A stretch of DNA of 64,000 bases. It comes from Nonomuraea montanisoli. GTDB taxonomy: Bacteria; Actinomycetota; Actinomycetes; Streptosporangiales; Streptosporangiaceae. Below are positions 16,662 to 24,665 of this stretch, one piece after another. How positions within the stretch are numbered: the first letter of the stretch is position 1; every line of letters starts with the position of its first letter. Where the stretch lies: positions 1 to 64,000 of the forward strand of contig NZ_JABWGN010000024.1 in the NCBI RefSeq assembly GCF_013363975.1, written 5' to 3'. The notes under the pieces are model-generated. The model saw only the letters and a program-made list of their open reading frames with translations. It did no database searches and was not told where the DNA came from. A program made the translations under genes and the position numbers.

Positions 16662-18001
16662 CGCACCCGTACATCCCGAACGCCGAACCCGGCGTGCGGG
16701 CCGAGATGCTCACCGCGATCGGCGCGGAGAGCGTCGAGGAGTTCTACGCCGACATCCCCGCGGACCTGCGCCTGAACCGGCCGCTCGACCTGCCGGCGCC
16801 CCTCACCGCCGAGCCCGACCTGGTCCGCCACATGAACGGCCTGCTCGGCCGGACCACCGGCACCGACGAGGCGCTGAGCTTCCTCGGCCACGGCTGCTAC
16901 CCGCACCACGTGCCCGCCGTCTGCGACGAGGTCAACTCCAGGAGCGAGTTCCTGACCGCGTACGCCGGCGAGCCGTACGAGGACCACGGCCGCTTCCAGG
17001 CCCTGTTCGAGTACGTCAGCATGATGGGCGAGCTGCTGGAGATGGACGTCGTCAACGTCCCCACCTACGACGGCTTCCAGGCGGCGGGCACCGCGCTGCG
17101 CATGGCCGGCCGCTACACCGGGCGCTCGAAGGTGCTGGTCAGCGAGGCCGTGGCCGCCGACAAGCTGAGCAAGCTGCGCGACTTCCTCGCCCCGGACGTC
17201 GAGATCGTGCCCGCCCCCGTGGGCGAGGACGGCCAGACGGCCGTCACCGCGTTCGACGACTCCTACGCCGCGATCTACCTGGAGACGCCGAACGTGTACG
17301 GCGTCGTCGAGACGCGCGGCCGGGAGCTGGCCGACCTGGCCCACGCCCACGGCGCCCTGCTCGTCGTCGGCGCCGACCCGATCTCCCTGGGCGTGCTCGC
17401 CCCGCCCGCCGCGTACGGCGCCGACATCGCCTGCGGCGACATCCAGTCGCTCGGCATGCACCAGAGCTTCGGCGGCGGCCACGCCGGCTACATCGCCACC
17501 CACGACCACGAGCCGCTGGTCGCCGAGTTCCCCTCCCGGCTGTTCGGCATCGCGCCGACGAAGGTGCCCGGCGAGTACGGCTTCGGCGACGTCTTCTACG
17601 ACCGCACCTCCTTCGCCCACCGCGAGGAGGGCAAGGAATGGGTGGGGACCGCCGCCGCCCTGTGGGGCATCACGGCCGGCGTCTACCTCGCGCTCATGGG
17701 CCCGCACGGCATGCGTGAGCTGGGGGAGACGATCCTCGCCCGCACCAGGTACGCGATGGACGCCCTGGCCGGATCTGTTACCGTGCTGCACCCGGACGCG
17801 GTCCACTTCCGCGAGTTCGCGGTGGAGGTGCCCTCCAGTGCGGCCTTGCTGGACCGGCTGCGCGAGCGCGGCATCTACGGCGGGGTGCCCCTCGACGACC
17901 GCACGGTGCTGGTCTGTGTGACCGAGCGCCACTCCATCGCCGACATCGACCGCCTCGCCGCAGAAATCGCCGAGATCGCCGCCATCCAGGAGACGCTGTG
18001 A
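16658..18001 (+). CDS. Divergent glycine dehydrogenase subunit 1-like (GcvPA-like) protein
   Basis: A 447-residue relative of the N-terminal half of glycine-cleavage P-protein. Family landmarks: HPYIPNAEPGVRAEML at the start, FLGHGCYPHHVPAV, SRSEFLTAY, IQSLGMHQSFGGGHAGYIAT and a final helical region (VYLALMGPHGMREL). Departures: the usual REQHIRREKATSNIC block before the last domain is replaced near residues 315-330 by a segment reading RTSFAHREEGKEW, and the mid-protein motif reads VPTYDGFQAAG. In true GcvP this subunit supports the PLP-bearing partner. No gcvH or gcvT is near. GTG start at 16658, coupled to the galactosidase. Probably a neofunctionalised paralogue rather than part of glycine cleavage. 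Confidence 0.75.
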   Translation: MTHPYIPNAEPGVRAEMLTAIGAESVEEFYADIPADLRLNRPLDLPAPLTAEPDLVRHMNGLLGRTTGTDEALSFLGHGCYPHHVPAVCDEVNSRSEFLTAYAGEPYEDHGRFQALFEYVSMMGELLEMDVVNVPTYDGFQAAGTALRMAGRYTGRSKVLVSEAVAADKLSKLRDFLAPDVEIVPAPVGEDGQTAVTAFDDSYAAIYLETPNVYGVVETRGRELADLAHAHGALLVVGADPISLGVLAPPAAYGADIACGDIQSLGMHQSFGGGHAGYIATHDHEPLVAEFPSRLFGIAPTKVPGEYGFGDVFYDRTSFAHREEGKEWVGTAAALWGITAGVYLALMGPHGMRELGETILARTRYAMDALAGSVTVLHPDAVHFREFAVEVPSSAALLDRLRERGIYGGVPLDDRTVLVCVTERHSIADIDRLAAEIAEIAAIQETL

Positions 18002-19539
18002 ACACCGCGGAGCCCTTCGCCGAGCTGCCCGTCGCGCCGAAGCCGCCGCTGCGCCGCTTCCACCAGGCCCGCTGGGACGAGCCGATCATCTTCGAGCTGT
18101 CCAGGCCGGGCCGTCGCGGCATCGCCGTGCCCGAGCCCGGCGCCCCGCGCGTCGAGCTGCCGGAGTCGGTGCGCCGCGCCGAGCCGCCGAAGCTGCCCGA
18201 GCTGGCGCAGCCGCACGTGGTCCGCCACTACCTGCGCCTGTCGCAGGAGAACCTGGGCAACGACCTCAACATCGACGTCGGCCAGGGCACGTGCACCATG
18301 AAGTACAGCCCCAAGGTCAACGACCGGTTCGCCGCCGCGGTCGCCGAGCTGCACCCGCTCCAGCACGAGGACACCGTGCAGGGCGTGCTGGAGATCTACT
18401 GGCGGCTGGAGCGCATGCTGGCCGAGATCTCCGGCATGTCCCGGGTCTCGCTCCAGCCGGGCTCCGGCTCGGCCGCCATCTACGCGAACGTCGCCATGAT
18501 CCGCGCCTACCACGCGGCCCGCGGCGAGACCCACCGCGACCAGGTCATCACCACGATGTTCTCCCACCCGTCGAACGCGGCGTGCGCCAAGGTCGCCGGC
18601 TTCGAGGTCATCACCCTGATGCCGGACGCCGACGGCCTGCCGGACATCGAGGCGCTGCGCGCGGCCGTCGGGCCCCGCACCGCCGCCCTGATGATCACCA
18701 ACCCGGAGGACACCGGCATCTTCAACCCGCGCATCCGGGAGTTCGTGGACCTCGTCCACGAGGCGGGCGGCCTGGCCTGCTACGACCAGGCCAACGCCAA
18801 CGGCATCCTCGGCATCACCCGGGCCCGCGACGCCGGGTTCGACCTGTGCCACTTCAACCTGCACAAGACCTTCTCCACCCCGCACTCCTGCGGCGGGCCC
18901 GCGGCCGGAGCGTGCGGCGTGTCGGCCGACCTGGCGCCCTTCCTGCCCGGCCCGGTCGTCGCCTTCGACGGCTCGGCGTACACGCTGGAGACCCCGGAAC
19001 GTTCCATCGGCAAGGTGCGGCCGTTCCTCGGCGTCACCCAGAACATCGTGCGCGCCTACGCGTGGATCATGTCGCTCGGCGCGGAGGGACTGCGCCAGGT
19101 GGCCGAGACGGCCGCGCTCAACAACAACTACCTGATGCGCAAGATCCTCGCCATCCCCGGCGCGTCGGCGCCCTGGGGCACGCGGCGCATCGAGCAGGCG
19201 CGCTACTCCTGGCAGGAGCTGTCGGAGGAGACCGGGGTCCACTCCGAGGAGATCGGCGTGCGGGCGTCGGACTTCGGCGTGCACTACTGGACCAGTCACC
19301 ACCCGTACCTGGTGCCGGAGCCGTTCACGCTGGAGCCCACCGAGTCGTACTCCAAGGAGGACCTCGACGAGTACGCTGCGATCCTCGCCCACGTGGCCGA
19401 CGAGGCCCGCCGCGATCCCGAGATGGTCAAGGGCGCCCCCTACAACCAGACCGTGCACAAGATCGACCCGTCGCCGCTCGACGACCCCAAGGCGTGGGCG
19501 CCCACCTGGCGCGCCTACGTCCGCAAGCACCTGTCATGA
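17998..19539 (+). CDS. Divergent glycine dehydrogenase subunit 2-like (GcvPB-like) PLP enzyme
   Basis: A 513-residue fold-type I PLP enzyme related to the C-terminal half of P-protein. Conserved: QGTCTMKYSPK, ELHPLQHEDTVQG and the PLP lysine Lys290 in NLHKTFSTPH; the Asp of ACYDQAN is in place for the pyridine nitrogen. Changed: the cofactor and substrate motif normally read SAHGTNPAS is FSHPSNAAC, the Gly-rich block after the lysine reads SCGGPAAG, and the MHEFV motif is absent. It therefore should bind PLP but probably not handle glycine in the standard way. Its ATG overlaps the GcvPA-like stop, so the two subunits are made together, presumably as a heteromer. Confidence 0.75.
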   Translation: MNTAEPFAELPVAPKPPLRRFHQARWDEPIIFELSRPGRRGIAVPEPGAPRVELPESVRRAEPPKLPELAQPHVVRHYLRLSQENLGNDLNIDVGQGTCTMKYSPKVNDRFAAAVAELHPLQHEDTVQGVLEIYWRLERMLAEISGMSRVSLQPGSGSAAIYANVAMIRAYHAARGETHRDQVITTMFSHPSNAACAKVAGFEVITLMPDADGLPDIEALRAAVGPRTAALMITNPEDTGIFNPRIREFVDLVHEAGGLACYDQANANGILGITRARDAGFDLCHFNLHKTFSTPHSCGGPAAGACGVSADLAPFLPGPVVAFDGSAYTLETPERSIGKVRPFLGVTQNIVRAYAWIMSLGAEGLRQVAETAALNNNYLMRKILAIPGASAPWGTRRIEQARYSWQELSEETGVHSEEIGVRASDFGVHYWTSHHPYLVPEPFTLEPTESYSKEDLDEYAAILAHVADEARRDPEMVKGAPYNQTVHKIDPSPLDDPKAWAPTWRAYVRKHLS

Positions 19540-20825
19540 GCGCGGGGGTGTCGGTGGGCCTGGTCGTCAACCCGGTCGCCGGGCTGGGCGGGGCGGCGGG
19601 CCTGAAGGGCAGCGACGGCGCCGAGGTGCAGCGCGCGGCCCTGGCCCGGGGCGCCACGCCGCGGGCGGGGGAGCGGGCGGCGCGGGCGGTGCGCGCGCTG
19701 CTGTCGCGCCGTCCCGGCACGCGCCTGGTCACGGCGCCGGGCCCGATGGGCGAGCACAGCGCCCGCGCCGCCGGCGCCCCGCACACGCTGGTGCGTTCCG
19801 TCCCGCCGTCGGAGCCGGGAGCGTCCGGCGTCACGACGGCGGGCGACACGCGGCGGGCCGTCCTGGCCATGGCCGGGGTGGACCTGCTGCTGTTCGCGGG
19901 CGGCGACGGGACGGCGCGCGACGTGCTGGACGCGGTCCGCGAGCTGCGCGAGCGCGGCGAGCGCGTCCCGCCCGTGCTGGGGATCCCGGCCGGGGTGAAG
20001 GTGTACTCCGGCTGCTTCGCGCTCAGCCCGGCCGCGGCCGGGACGCTCGCCGCCGCGTACATCTCCGGGACGTCCGGCGTCTCCGGGACGTCCGGTGACG
20101 GATCGGGCCGGGCGGCGCTCGCCGAGGCCGAGGTGGTGGACCTGGACGAGGACCGCTACCGGCAGGGGCTGGTGAGCCCGGTCCTCTACGGCGCCCTGCG
20201 GGTGCCCGCCGCCCCGGCCGCGCTGTCGGGCCGCAAGGCCGGATCCTCCGGGACGGCGCCCGGCACGGTCGAGGGCATCGCCCGGGAGGTCGTCTCCCGG
20301 ATGCGGCCCGGCGTCCGCCACGTCCTGGGACCCGGCGCCACCACGCGGGCCGTCGGCCGCGAGCTCGGCCTCGCCACCACCCTGCTCGGCGTGGACGTCG
20401 TCGAACGCGTCGAACGCGTCGAACGCGTCGAACGCGACGGCGCCGGTGGCCGGTTGGTGGCGGCCGACGTCTCGGAGGCGGAGCTGTCCGGGCTGGTCGA
20501 GGGCGGGGAGGCGGTCCTGGTGCTGTCGGTGATCGGCGGGCAGGGCTTCGTGCTCGGCCGCGGCAACCAGCAGGTGTCGCCGCGCGTGCTGCGCGCCGTG
20601 CTCGGGGACGCCCCCGGGGACGCGCCGGGCGCGCGGGCCGCCGGGCGGCTGCTCGTCCTGGCCACCCAGCAGAAACTGGCCGCCCTCGGCGGACGCCCGC
20701 TGCTGGCCGACAGCGGCGACGAGGACCTCGACCGGATGCTCGCCGGGCACGTCCAGGTGATCACCGGATACCACGAAAGCACGATCTACCGCATCAGTGC
20801 GGCAAGTGAGGAGTTGAACGGATGA
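19536..20825 (+). CDS. ATP-NAD kinase-fold protein, AcoX/COG3199 type
   Basis: A 429-residue protein. The diacylglycerol/NAD-kinase nucleotide motif GGDGTARD lies near residue 122. It is followed by GIPAGVKVYSGCFALSP, LGPGATTRA, IGGQGFVLGRGNQQ and the C-terminal VITGYHESTIYRI, all typical of this family, which includes AcoX of acetoin operons. No member has a firmly settled reaction known to me. Two in-frame tandem repeats interrupt otherwise conserved sequence: an 18-bp pair (residues about 176-187) and four 9-bp units encoding VER (about 289-300). It overlaps both neighbours by ATGA. In this operon it may phosphorylate a cofactor or an intermediate for the adjacent dehydrogenase or PLP pair. 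Confidence 0.75.
   Translation: MSAGVSVGLVVNPVAGLGGAAGLKGSDGAEVQRAALARGATPRAGERAARAVRALLSRRPGTRLVTAPGPMGEHSARAAGAPHTLVRSVPPSEPGASGVTTAGDTRRAVLAMAGVDLLLFAGGDGTARDVLDAVRELRERGERVPPVLGIPAGVKVYSGCFALSPAAAGTLAAAYISGTSGVSGTSGDGSGRAALAEAEVVDLDEDRYRQGLVSPVLYGALRVPAAPAALSGRKAGSSGTAPGTVEGIAREVVSRMRPGVRHVLGPGATTRAVGRELGLATTLLGVDVVERVERVERVERDGAGGRLVAADVSEAELSGLVEGGEAVLVLSVIGGQGFVLGRGNQQVSPRVLRAVLGDAPGDAPGARAAGRLLVLATQQKLAALGGRPLLADSGDEDLDRMLAGHVQVITGYHESTIYRISAASEELNG
20062..20097 (+). repeat. 18-bp in-frame tandem duplication
   Basis: TCTCCGGGACGTCCGGCG (20062-20079) is followed by TCTCCGGGACGTCCGGTG (20080-20097), one mismatch. It encodes a duplicated Ser-Gly-Thr-Ser-Gly segment in the ATP-NAD kinase-fold protein. 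Confidence 0.85.
20400..20435 (+). repeat. Four perfect 9-bp tandem units
   Basis: GTCGAACGC four times without mismatch, encoding Val-Glu-Arg four times in a loop between LLGVDVV and DGAGGRLV of the ATP-NAD kinase-fold protein. Perfect identity suggests recent slippage. Confidence 0.95.
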
Positions 20826-21583
20826 ACGCCCAGCTCGAGGGCAAGGTCGCGATCGTCACCGGCGGTGCCTCCGGCATCGGGCGCGCCACGGCGCTGCTCT
20901 TCGCCCAGGAGGGCGCCCGGGTGGTCGTCGCCGACATCGACGGCCCGGGAGCCGAGGCGACGGCCGCGCAGATCGACGCCGTCCGGCCCGGGGCCGCGCT
21001 GGCGGTGCGCGCCGACGTGTCGTCCCCCGACGACTGCCGGCGCGTCGTGGAGAGCGCCACCGGCACCTTCGGCGGGCTGCACGTCCTGTTCAACAACGCC
21101 GGCATCATCCGCCGCACCACGGCCCTGGACCTCGACGTCGAGGAGTGGGACCGCGTCATGGCGGTCAACGTCCGCTCCGTCTTCCTCATGTGCAAGTACG
21201 CCGTCCCGGCGATGACCGAGGGCGGCTCGATCGTCAACACCGGCTCGGGCTGGGGCCTCAAGGGCGGCGGCAACGCCCTGTCCTACTGCGCCTCCAAGGC
21301 GGCCGTGGTCAACATGACCCGGGCGCTGGCCATCGACCACGCCCGCGCCGGGATCCGGGTCAACTCCGTCAACCCCGGTGACACCGACACGCCCATGCTG
21401 CGCGACGAGGCCCGCCAGCTCGGCGAGGACTGGACCGCGTTCGCGAGCGACGCGGCCGACCGGCCGATGGGCCGCGCCGGAACCCCGGAGGAGATCGCCC
21501 GCGCCGTGCTGTTCCTGGCGGGCGACGCCTCCAGCTACGTCACCGGATCCGCTCTCGTCGTCGACGGCGGCGGACTCGCCTGA
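20822..21583 (+). CDS. Short-chain dehydrogenase/reductase
   Basis: Classical SDR of 253 residues, an NAD(P)-dependent oxidoreductase for alcohols or sugars. The cofactor motif TGGASGIG is at residues 13-20, an Asp after the second strand (VVADIDG) favours NAD(H), NNAG is near residue 84, catalytic Ser is in TGSGWG, and Tyr155 and Lys159 form the YxxxK motif. It is close to sugar/polyol dehydrogenases by general pattern, but substrate is not readable. Its ATG overlaps the stop of the ATP-NAD kinase-fold gene, placing it in the catabolic block of the operon; it may oxidise a sugar hydroxyl before or after the PLP step. Confidence 0.9.
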   Translation: MNAQLEGKVAIVTGGASGIGRATALLFAQEGARVVVADIDGPGAEATAAQIDAVRPGAALAVRADVSSPDDCRRVVESATGTFGGLHVLFNNAGIIRRTTALDLDVEEWDRVMAVNVRSVFLMCKYAVPAMTEGGSIVNTGSGWGLKGGGNALSYCASKAAVVNMTRALAIDHARAGIRVNSVNPGDTDTPMLRDEARQLGEDWTAFASDAADRPMGRAGTPEEIARAVLFLAGDASSYVTGSALVVDGGGLA

Positions 21584-21615
21584 CACCCCCCGAAAGAAAG
21601 ATCGAAGGAGCCACC

Positions 21616-22899
21616 ATGAAGCGTGCGCTGACCGTCCTGGGCGCCCTCGCCCTCGCCACCACCGCCTGCAGCGGAAGCGGCGGGAACGTTCCTGGCGCGG
21701 GCACCGGCAAGGGCCCGGTGACCGTGCGCTGGTCCACCTGGGGATCGGCCGAGGACGTGAAGGTCTACGAGAAGTTCACCGAGGACTTCCAGCGACGCCA
21801 CCCCGACATCCGGCTCAAGCTGGAGTCGGTCGCGAAGTACGAGGACTACCACCCCAAGCTGCTCACCCAGCTCACCAGCAAGACCGCGCCCGACGTGATC
21901 TTCGTGGGCGACGACTACATCGGCAAGTTCGTCTCCTCGGGCGTGATCACGCCTCTCGACGACAAGCTGGCCGGCCCCGACTCCAAGAGCCGCCCCGAGG
22001 ACTTCTTCGACGGCGTGTACGGCGGTGCCAAGCGCGACGGCAAGATCTACGCCGTCCCGAACGACACCAACCCCGAGGTGCTCTGGTACGACAAGAAGGC
22101 GCTCAAGGACGCCGGCATCACCGAGGACCCGGCCACCCTCAACGAGAGCGGCCAGTGGACCATGCCGAAATATCTGGACATGAACGCCAAGCTCAAGGCC
22201 GCGGGCAAGGCCGGCTCCATCTTCTGGAACTGGTACGGCTCCACGTACTCGATGATCAACGGCTTCGGCGGCAAGGTCTGGGACGGCGGCAAGTTCGTCG
22301 CCACCACCGACACCAAGGCGCGCGAGGCGCTGAGCACGCTCGCCAAGGGCTACCAGGACAAGACGTTCCTCAGCGCCGACACGCTGCCCGACAGCAACGG
22401 CCCGAGCACCCAGTTCCTCAAGCACAAGGCCGGCTTCTACGCGGGCGGGCGCTGGGTGGTCGACTCCCTGCGCAAGGGCGGCGAGCTCGACGACTACGAC
22501 ATCGTGCCGTTCCCCTCGCCGACCGGCGACCCCATGCCGGGCGCGGTGGCCGCCTCCTACCTGGCACTCAACAAGGACACGAAGCTGCCCAAGGAGGCGT
22601 TCACGTTCCTGACCGAGTTCGTCGGCAAGGAGGGCCAGATGCTGCGGCTCCAGGGCGGCGGCGCCGTGCCGTCCGTCAAGGGCGCCGAGCAGGTCGTCCT
22701 CGCGGAGGGCTACCCCAAGCACGCCCAGACCTTCATCGACGTGCGCGACACCGGCTTCGCCAACTACCCCGAGGAGGTCGCGGTGCCCGGCCTCACGGCC
22801 GCCATCAACGAGCAGCTCCTGAAGGTGTGGAGCGGCAAGGTCGGCTTCGACCAGGGCATGACGGAGCTCCAGCAGCTCGTCCAGAGCAAGCTGGGCTGA
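21616..22899 (+). CDS. Sugar ABC transporter substrate-binding lipoprotein
   Basis: Extracellular solute-binding protein family 1, 427 residues. A lipoprotein signal peptide ends in a lipobox reading TTAC with Cys at residue 19, followed by a Ser/Gly linker, so it is anchored outside the membrane. The mature part begins with VTVRWSTWGS, typical of family 1 sugar binders, and has the aromatic-rich binding cleft of oligosaccharide-binding proteins (IFWNWYGSTYSMINGFGG). It has its own ribosome site (GAAAGAAAGATCGAAGGAG region) after a 32-bp gap. It feeds the two permeases encoded next. Confidence 0.92.
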   Translation: MKRALTVLGALALATTACSGSGGNVPGAGTGKGPVTVRWSTWGSAEDVKVYEKFTEDFQRRHPDIRLKLESVAKYEDYHPKLLTQLTSKTAPDVIFVGDDYIGKFVSSGVITPLDDKLAGPDSKSRPEDFFDGVYGGAKRDGKIYAVPNDTNPEVLWYDKKALKDAGITEDPATLNESGQWTMPKYLDMNAKLKAAGKAGSIFWNWYGSTYSMINGFGGKVWDGGKFVATTDTKAREALSTLAKGYQDKTFLSADTLPDSNGPSTQFLKHKAGFYAGGRWVVDSLRKGGELDDYDIVPFPSPTGDPMPGAVAASYLALNKDTKLPKEAFTFLTEFVGKEGQMLRLQGGGAVPSVKGAEQVVLAEGYPKHAQTFIDVRDTGFANYPEEVAVPGLTAAINEQLLKVWSGKVGFDQGMTELQQLVQSKLG

Positions 22900-22903
22900 C
22901 GCC

Positions 22904-23833
22904 GTGGCAGTCCTCACCCGTGCCCGCCCCCGGGCGGGCCGGCGCCGGGCCCCCGGCGTGCGCAACCGGGACGGCTGGTGGGCGGCGTTCTTCCTCGCCC
23001 CGCAGGTCACGGCCCTGGCCGTGTTCCTGGTCTTCCCGCTCGGCTTCGCCGTGGTGCTGGCGTTCATGCGCTGGGACGGCCTCGGCCGCAAGGAGTGGGC
23101 CGGGCTGGACAACTTCGCCGCCCAGCTCTCCGACCCCGAGTTCGGCCTGGCGGTGTGGAACACGGTCAAGCTCGCCCTGCTCACCGTGCCTGTCGGCCTC
23201 GCCCTCGCGCTGCTCATCGCGCTCGCGCTGAACAACGTGCGCGGCGGCTCCTTCTACCGGGTGCTGTACTTCATGCCGGTGGTCACCAGCTCGGTGGCCG
23301 TCGCGCTGATGTGGCAGATCATCCTGGCCGGCGACGAGAGCGGCGTGCTCAACAACTCGCTGCGGAGCTGGTTCGGGCTCACCCCGCCCGACTGGCTCGG
23401 CGACACCGGCTGGGTGATCGTGTCCATCGCCGTGGTGACGATCTGGTCGTCGCTCGGCCTCAACGTGGTGATCTTCCTGGCGGGGCTGCAGACCATCCCG
23501 CCGCAGATCGTCGAGGCCGCGCGGATGGACGGCGCGGGCAGCCTGCGGATCTTCCGCTCGGTCATCCTGCCGCTGCTCTCGCCCACGATCTTCTTCTCCA
23601 CGGTGGTCGCCGTGATCAGCTCGTTCCAGGCGTTCGACCAGATCTACGTGCTGGTGCGGCCGGAGGACAACGAGGGCGCCCGCACGATCGTCTACCAGGT
23701 CTACGAGCTGGGCTTCAAGGACTTCGAGTTCGGCATGAGCAGCGCCGCCGCGCTGATCCTGCTCGCCCTGACGCTGCTCGTGACGCTCGTCCAGTTCGCC
23801 GCGCAGAAGCGCCTGGTCCACTACGACTCGTGA
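22904..23833 (+). CDS. Sugar ABC transporter permease (MalF type)
   Basis: A 309-residue inner-membrane protein with six helices. The first spans AAFFLAPQVTALAVFLVFPL. The EAA loop reads EAARMDGAGSLRIFRSVILPLL near residue 205, the site where the ATPase docks. GTG start 22904, 4 bp after the binding-protein stop. It forms a heterodimer with the next gene product. No ATPase gene is present in the operon; actinomycetes commonly use one shared MsiK-type ATPase for such importers. Confidence 0.93.
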   Translation: MAVLTRARPRAGRRRAPGVRNRDGWWAAFFLAPQVTALAVFLVFPLGFAVVLAFMRWDGLGRKEWAGLDNFAAQLSDPEFGLAVWNTVKLALLTVPVGLALALLIALALNNVRGGSFYRVLYFMPVVTSSVAVALMWQIILAGDESGVLNNSLRSWFGLTPPDWLGDTGWVIVSIAVVTIWSSLGLNVVIFLAGLQTIPPQIVEAARMDGAGSLRIFRSVILPLLSPTIFFSTVVAVISSFQAFDQIYVLVRPEDNEGARTIVYQVYELGFKDFEFGMSSAAALILLALTLLVTLVQFAAQKRLVHYDS

Positions 23834-23843
23834 GGGAGAGCTG

Positions 23844-24665
23844 ATGCGACTCCGGCAGGCGGCCCTGCACGCCGCGCTCACGGCCGGCGGCCTGGCCATG
23901 GTGTTCCCGTTCGCCTGGATGCTGCTGACGTCGTTCAAAAGCGTGCGGCAGATGCTGAACGCCCCGCTCGACTGGCTGCCCCACCCCTGGCGCTGGCAGA
24001 ACTACCCCGACGCGCTCGCGGCGATGCCGTTCGGCACCGCGTACTGGAACAGCTTCTACATCGCCGCGCTCAACGTCACGCTCACCCTGCTCACCTCCGC
24101 CATGGCGGCCTACGCCTTCGCCCGGATCCGCTTCCGCGGCTCGGGCGTGCTGTTCGTGGTGTTCCTGGCCACGCAGATGGTGCCGGCGCAGGTGACGGTC
24201 GTGCCGCTGTACCTCATGCTGGCCCGGTTCGGCTGGATCGACTCCCACCTGTCGCTCATCCTGCCCACGGTGGCCAACCCCTTCGCGGTGTTCCTGCTGC
24301 GCCAGTTCATCAGGGCCGTGCCCGTGGAGCTGGAGGAGGCGGCCCGCATCGACGGGGCGGGCCGCTGGCGGTGCTTCTGGAACGTGGTGCTGCCCAACAT
24401 CCGCCCCGGCCTGGGCGCCCTGGGCATCATCGCCTTCCTGGCCTCGTGGAACTCGTTCTTCTTCCCCCTGATCTTCCTGAACTCGCCCGAGCTGGCCACC
24501 GTGCCGCTGCTGCTCAGCCAGTTCTCCGGGCAGCACACCGCGGTCGACTACGGGCTCATCCTGGCCGGGTCGGCGATCGCGGTGGTGCCCACGCTGATCG
24601 CCTTCCTGATCGGCCAGCGGAAGATCATCAACTCGATGGCCTCCTCCGGACTGGGCGGGCGATGA
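23844..24665 (+). CDS. Sugar ABC transporter permease (MalG type)
   Basis: A 273-residue inner-membrane protein with six helices, partner of the MalF-type permease. The EAA loop reads EEAARIDGAGRWRCFWNVVLPNI near residue 158. The C-terminus (GQRKIINSMASSGLGGR) lies in the cytoplasm and can contact the ATPase, as is typical for this subunit. Its stop overlaps the start of the glycosidase gene by ATGA. Confidence 0.93.
   Translation: MRLRQAALHAALTAGGLAMVFPFAWMLLTSFKSVRQMLNAPLDWLPHPWRWQNYPDALAAMPFGTAYWNSFYIAALNVTLTLLTSAMAAYAFARIRFRGSGVLFVVFLATQMVPAQVTVVPLYLMLARFGWIDSHLSLILPTVANPFAVFLLRQFIRAVPVELEEAARIDGAGRWRCFWNVVLPNIRPGLGALGIIAFLASWNSFFFPLIFLNSPELATVPLLLSQFSGQHTAVDYGLILAGSAIAVVPTLIAFLIGQRKIINSMASSGLGGR

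Noticed and set aside
16658..19539. Ordinary glycine cleavage system
   Set aside because: No gcvT, gcvH or lpd nearby, key P-protein motifs are replaced, and the genes are embedded in a sugar operon.
20822..24665. Biosynthetic gene cluster for a natural product
   Set aside because: No PKS, NRPS, terpene or RiPP genes; the SDR and transporters fit sugar uptake and catabolism.
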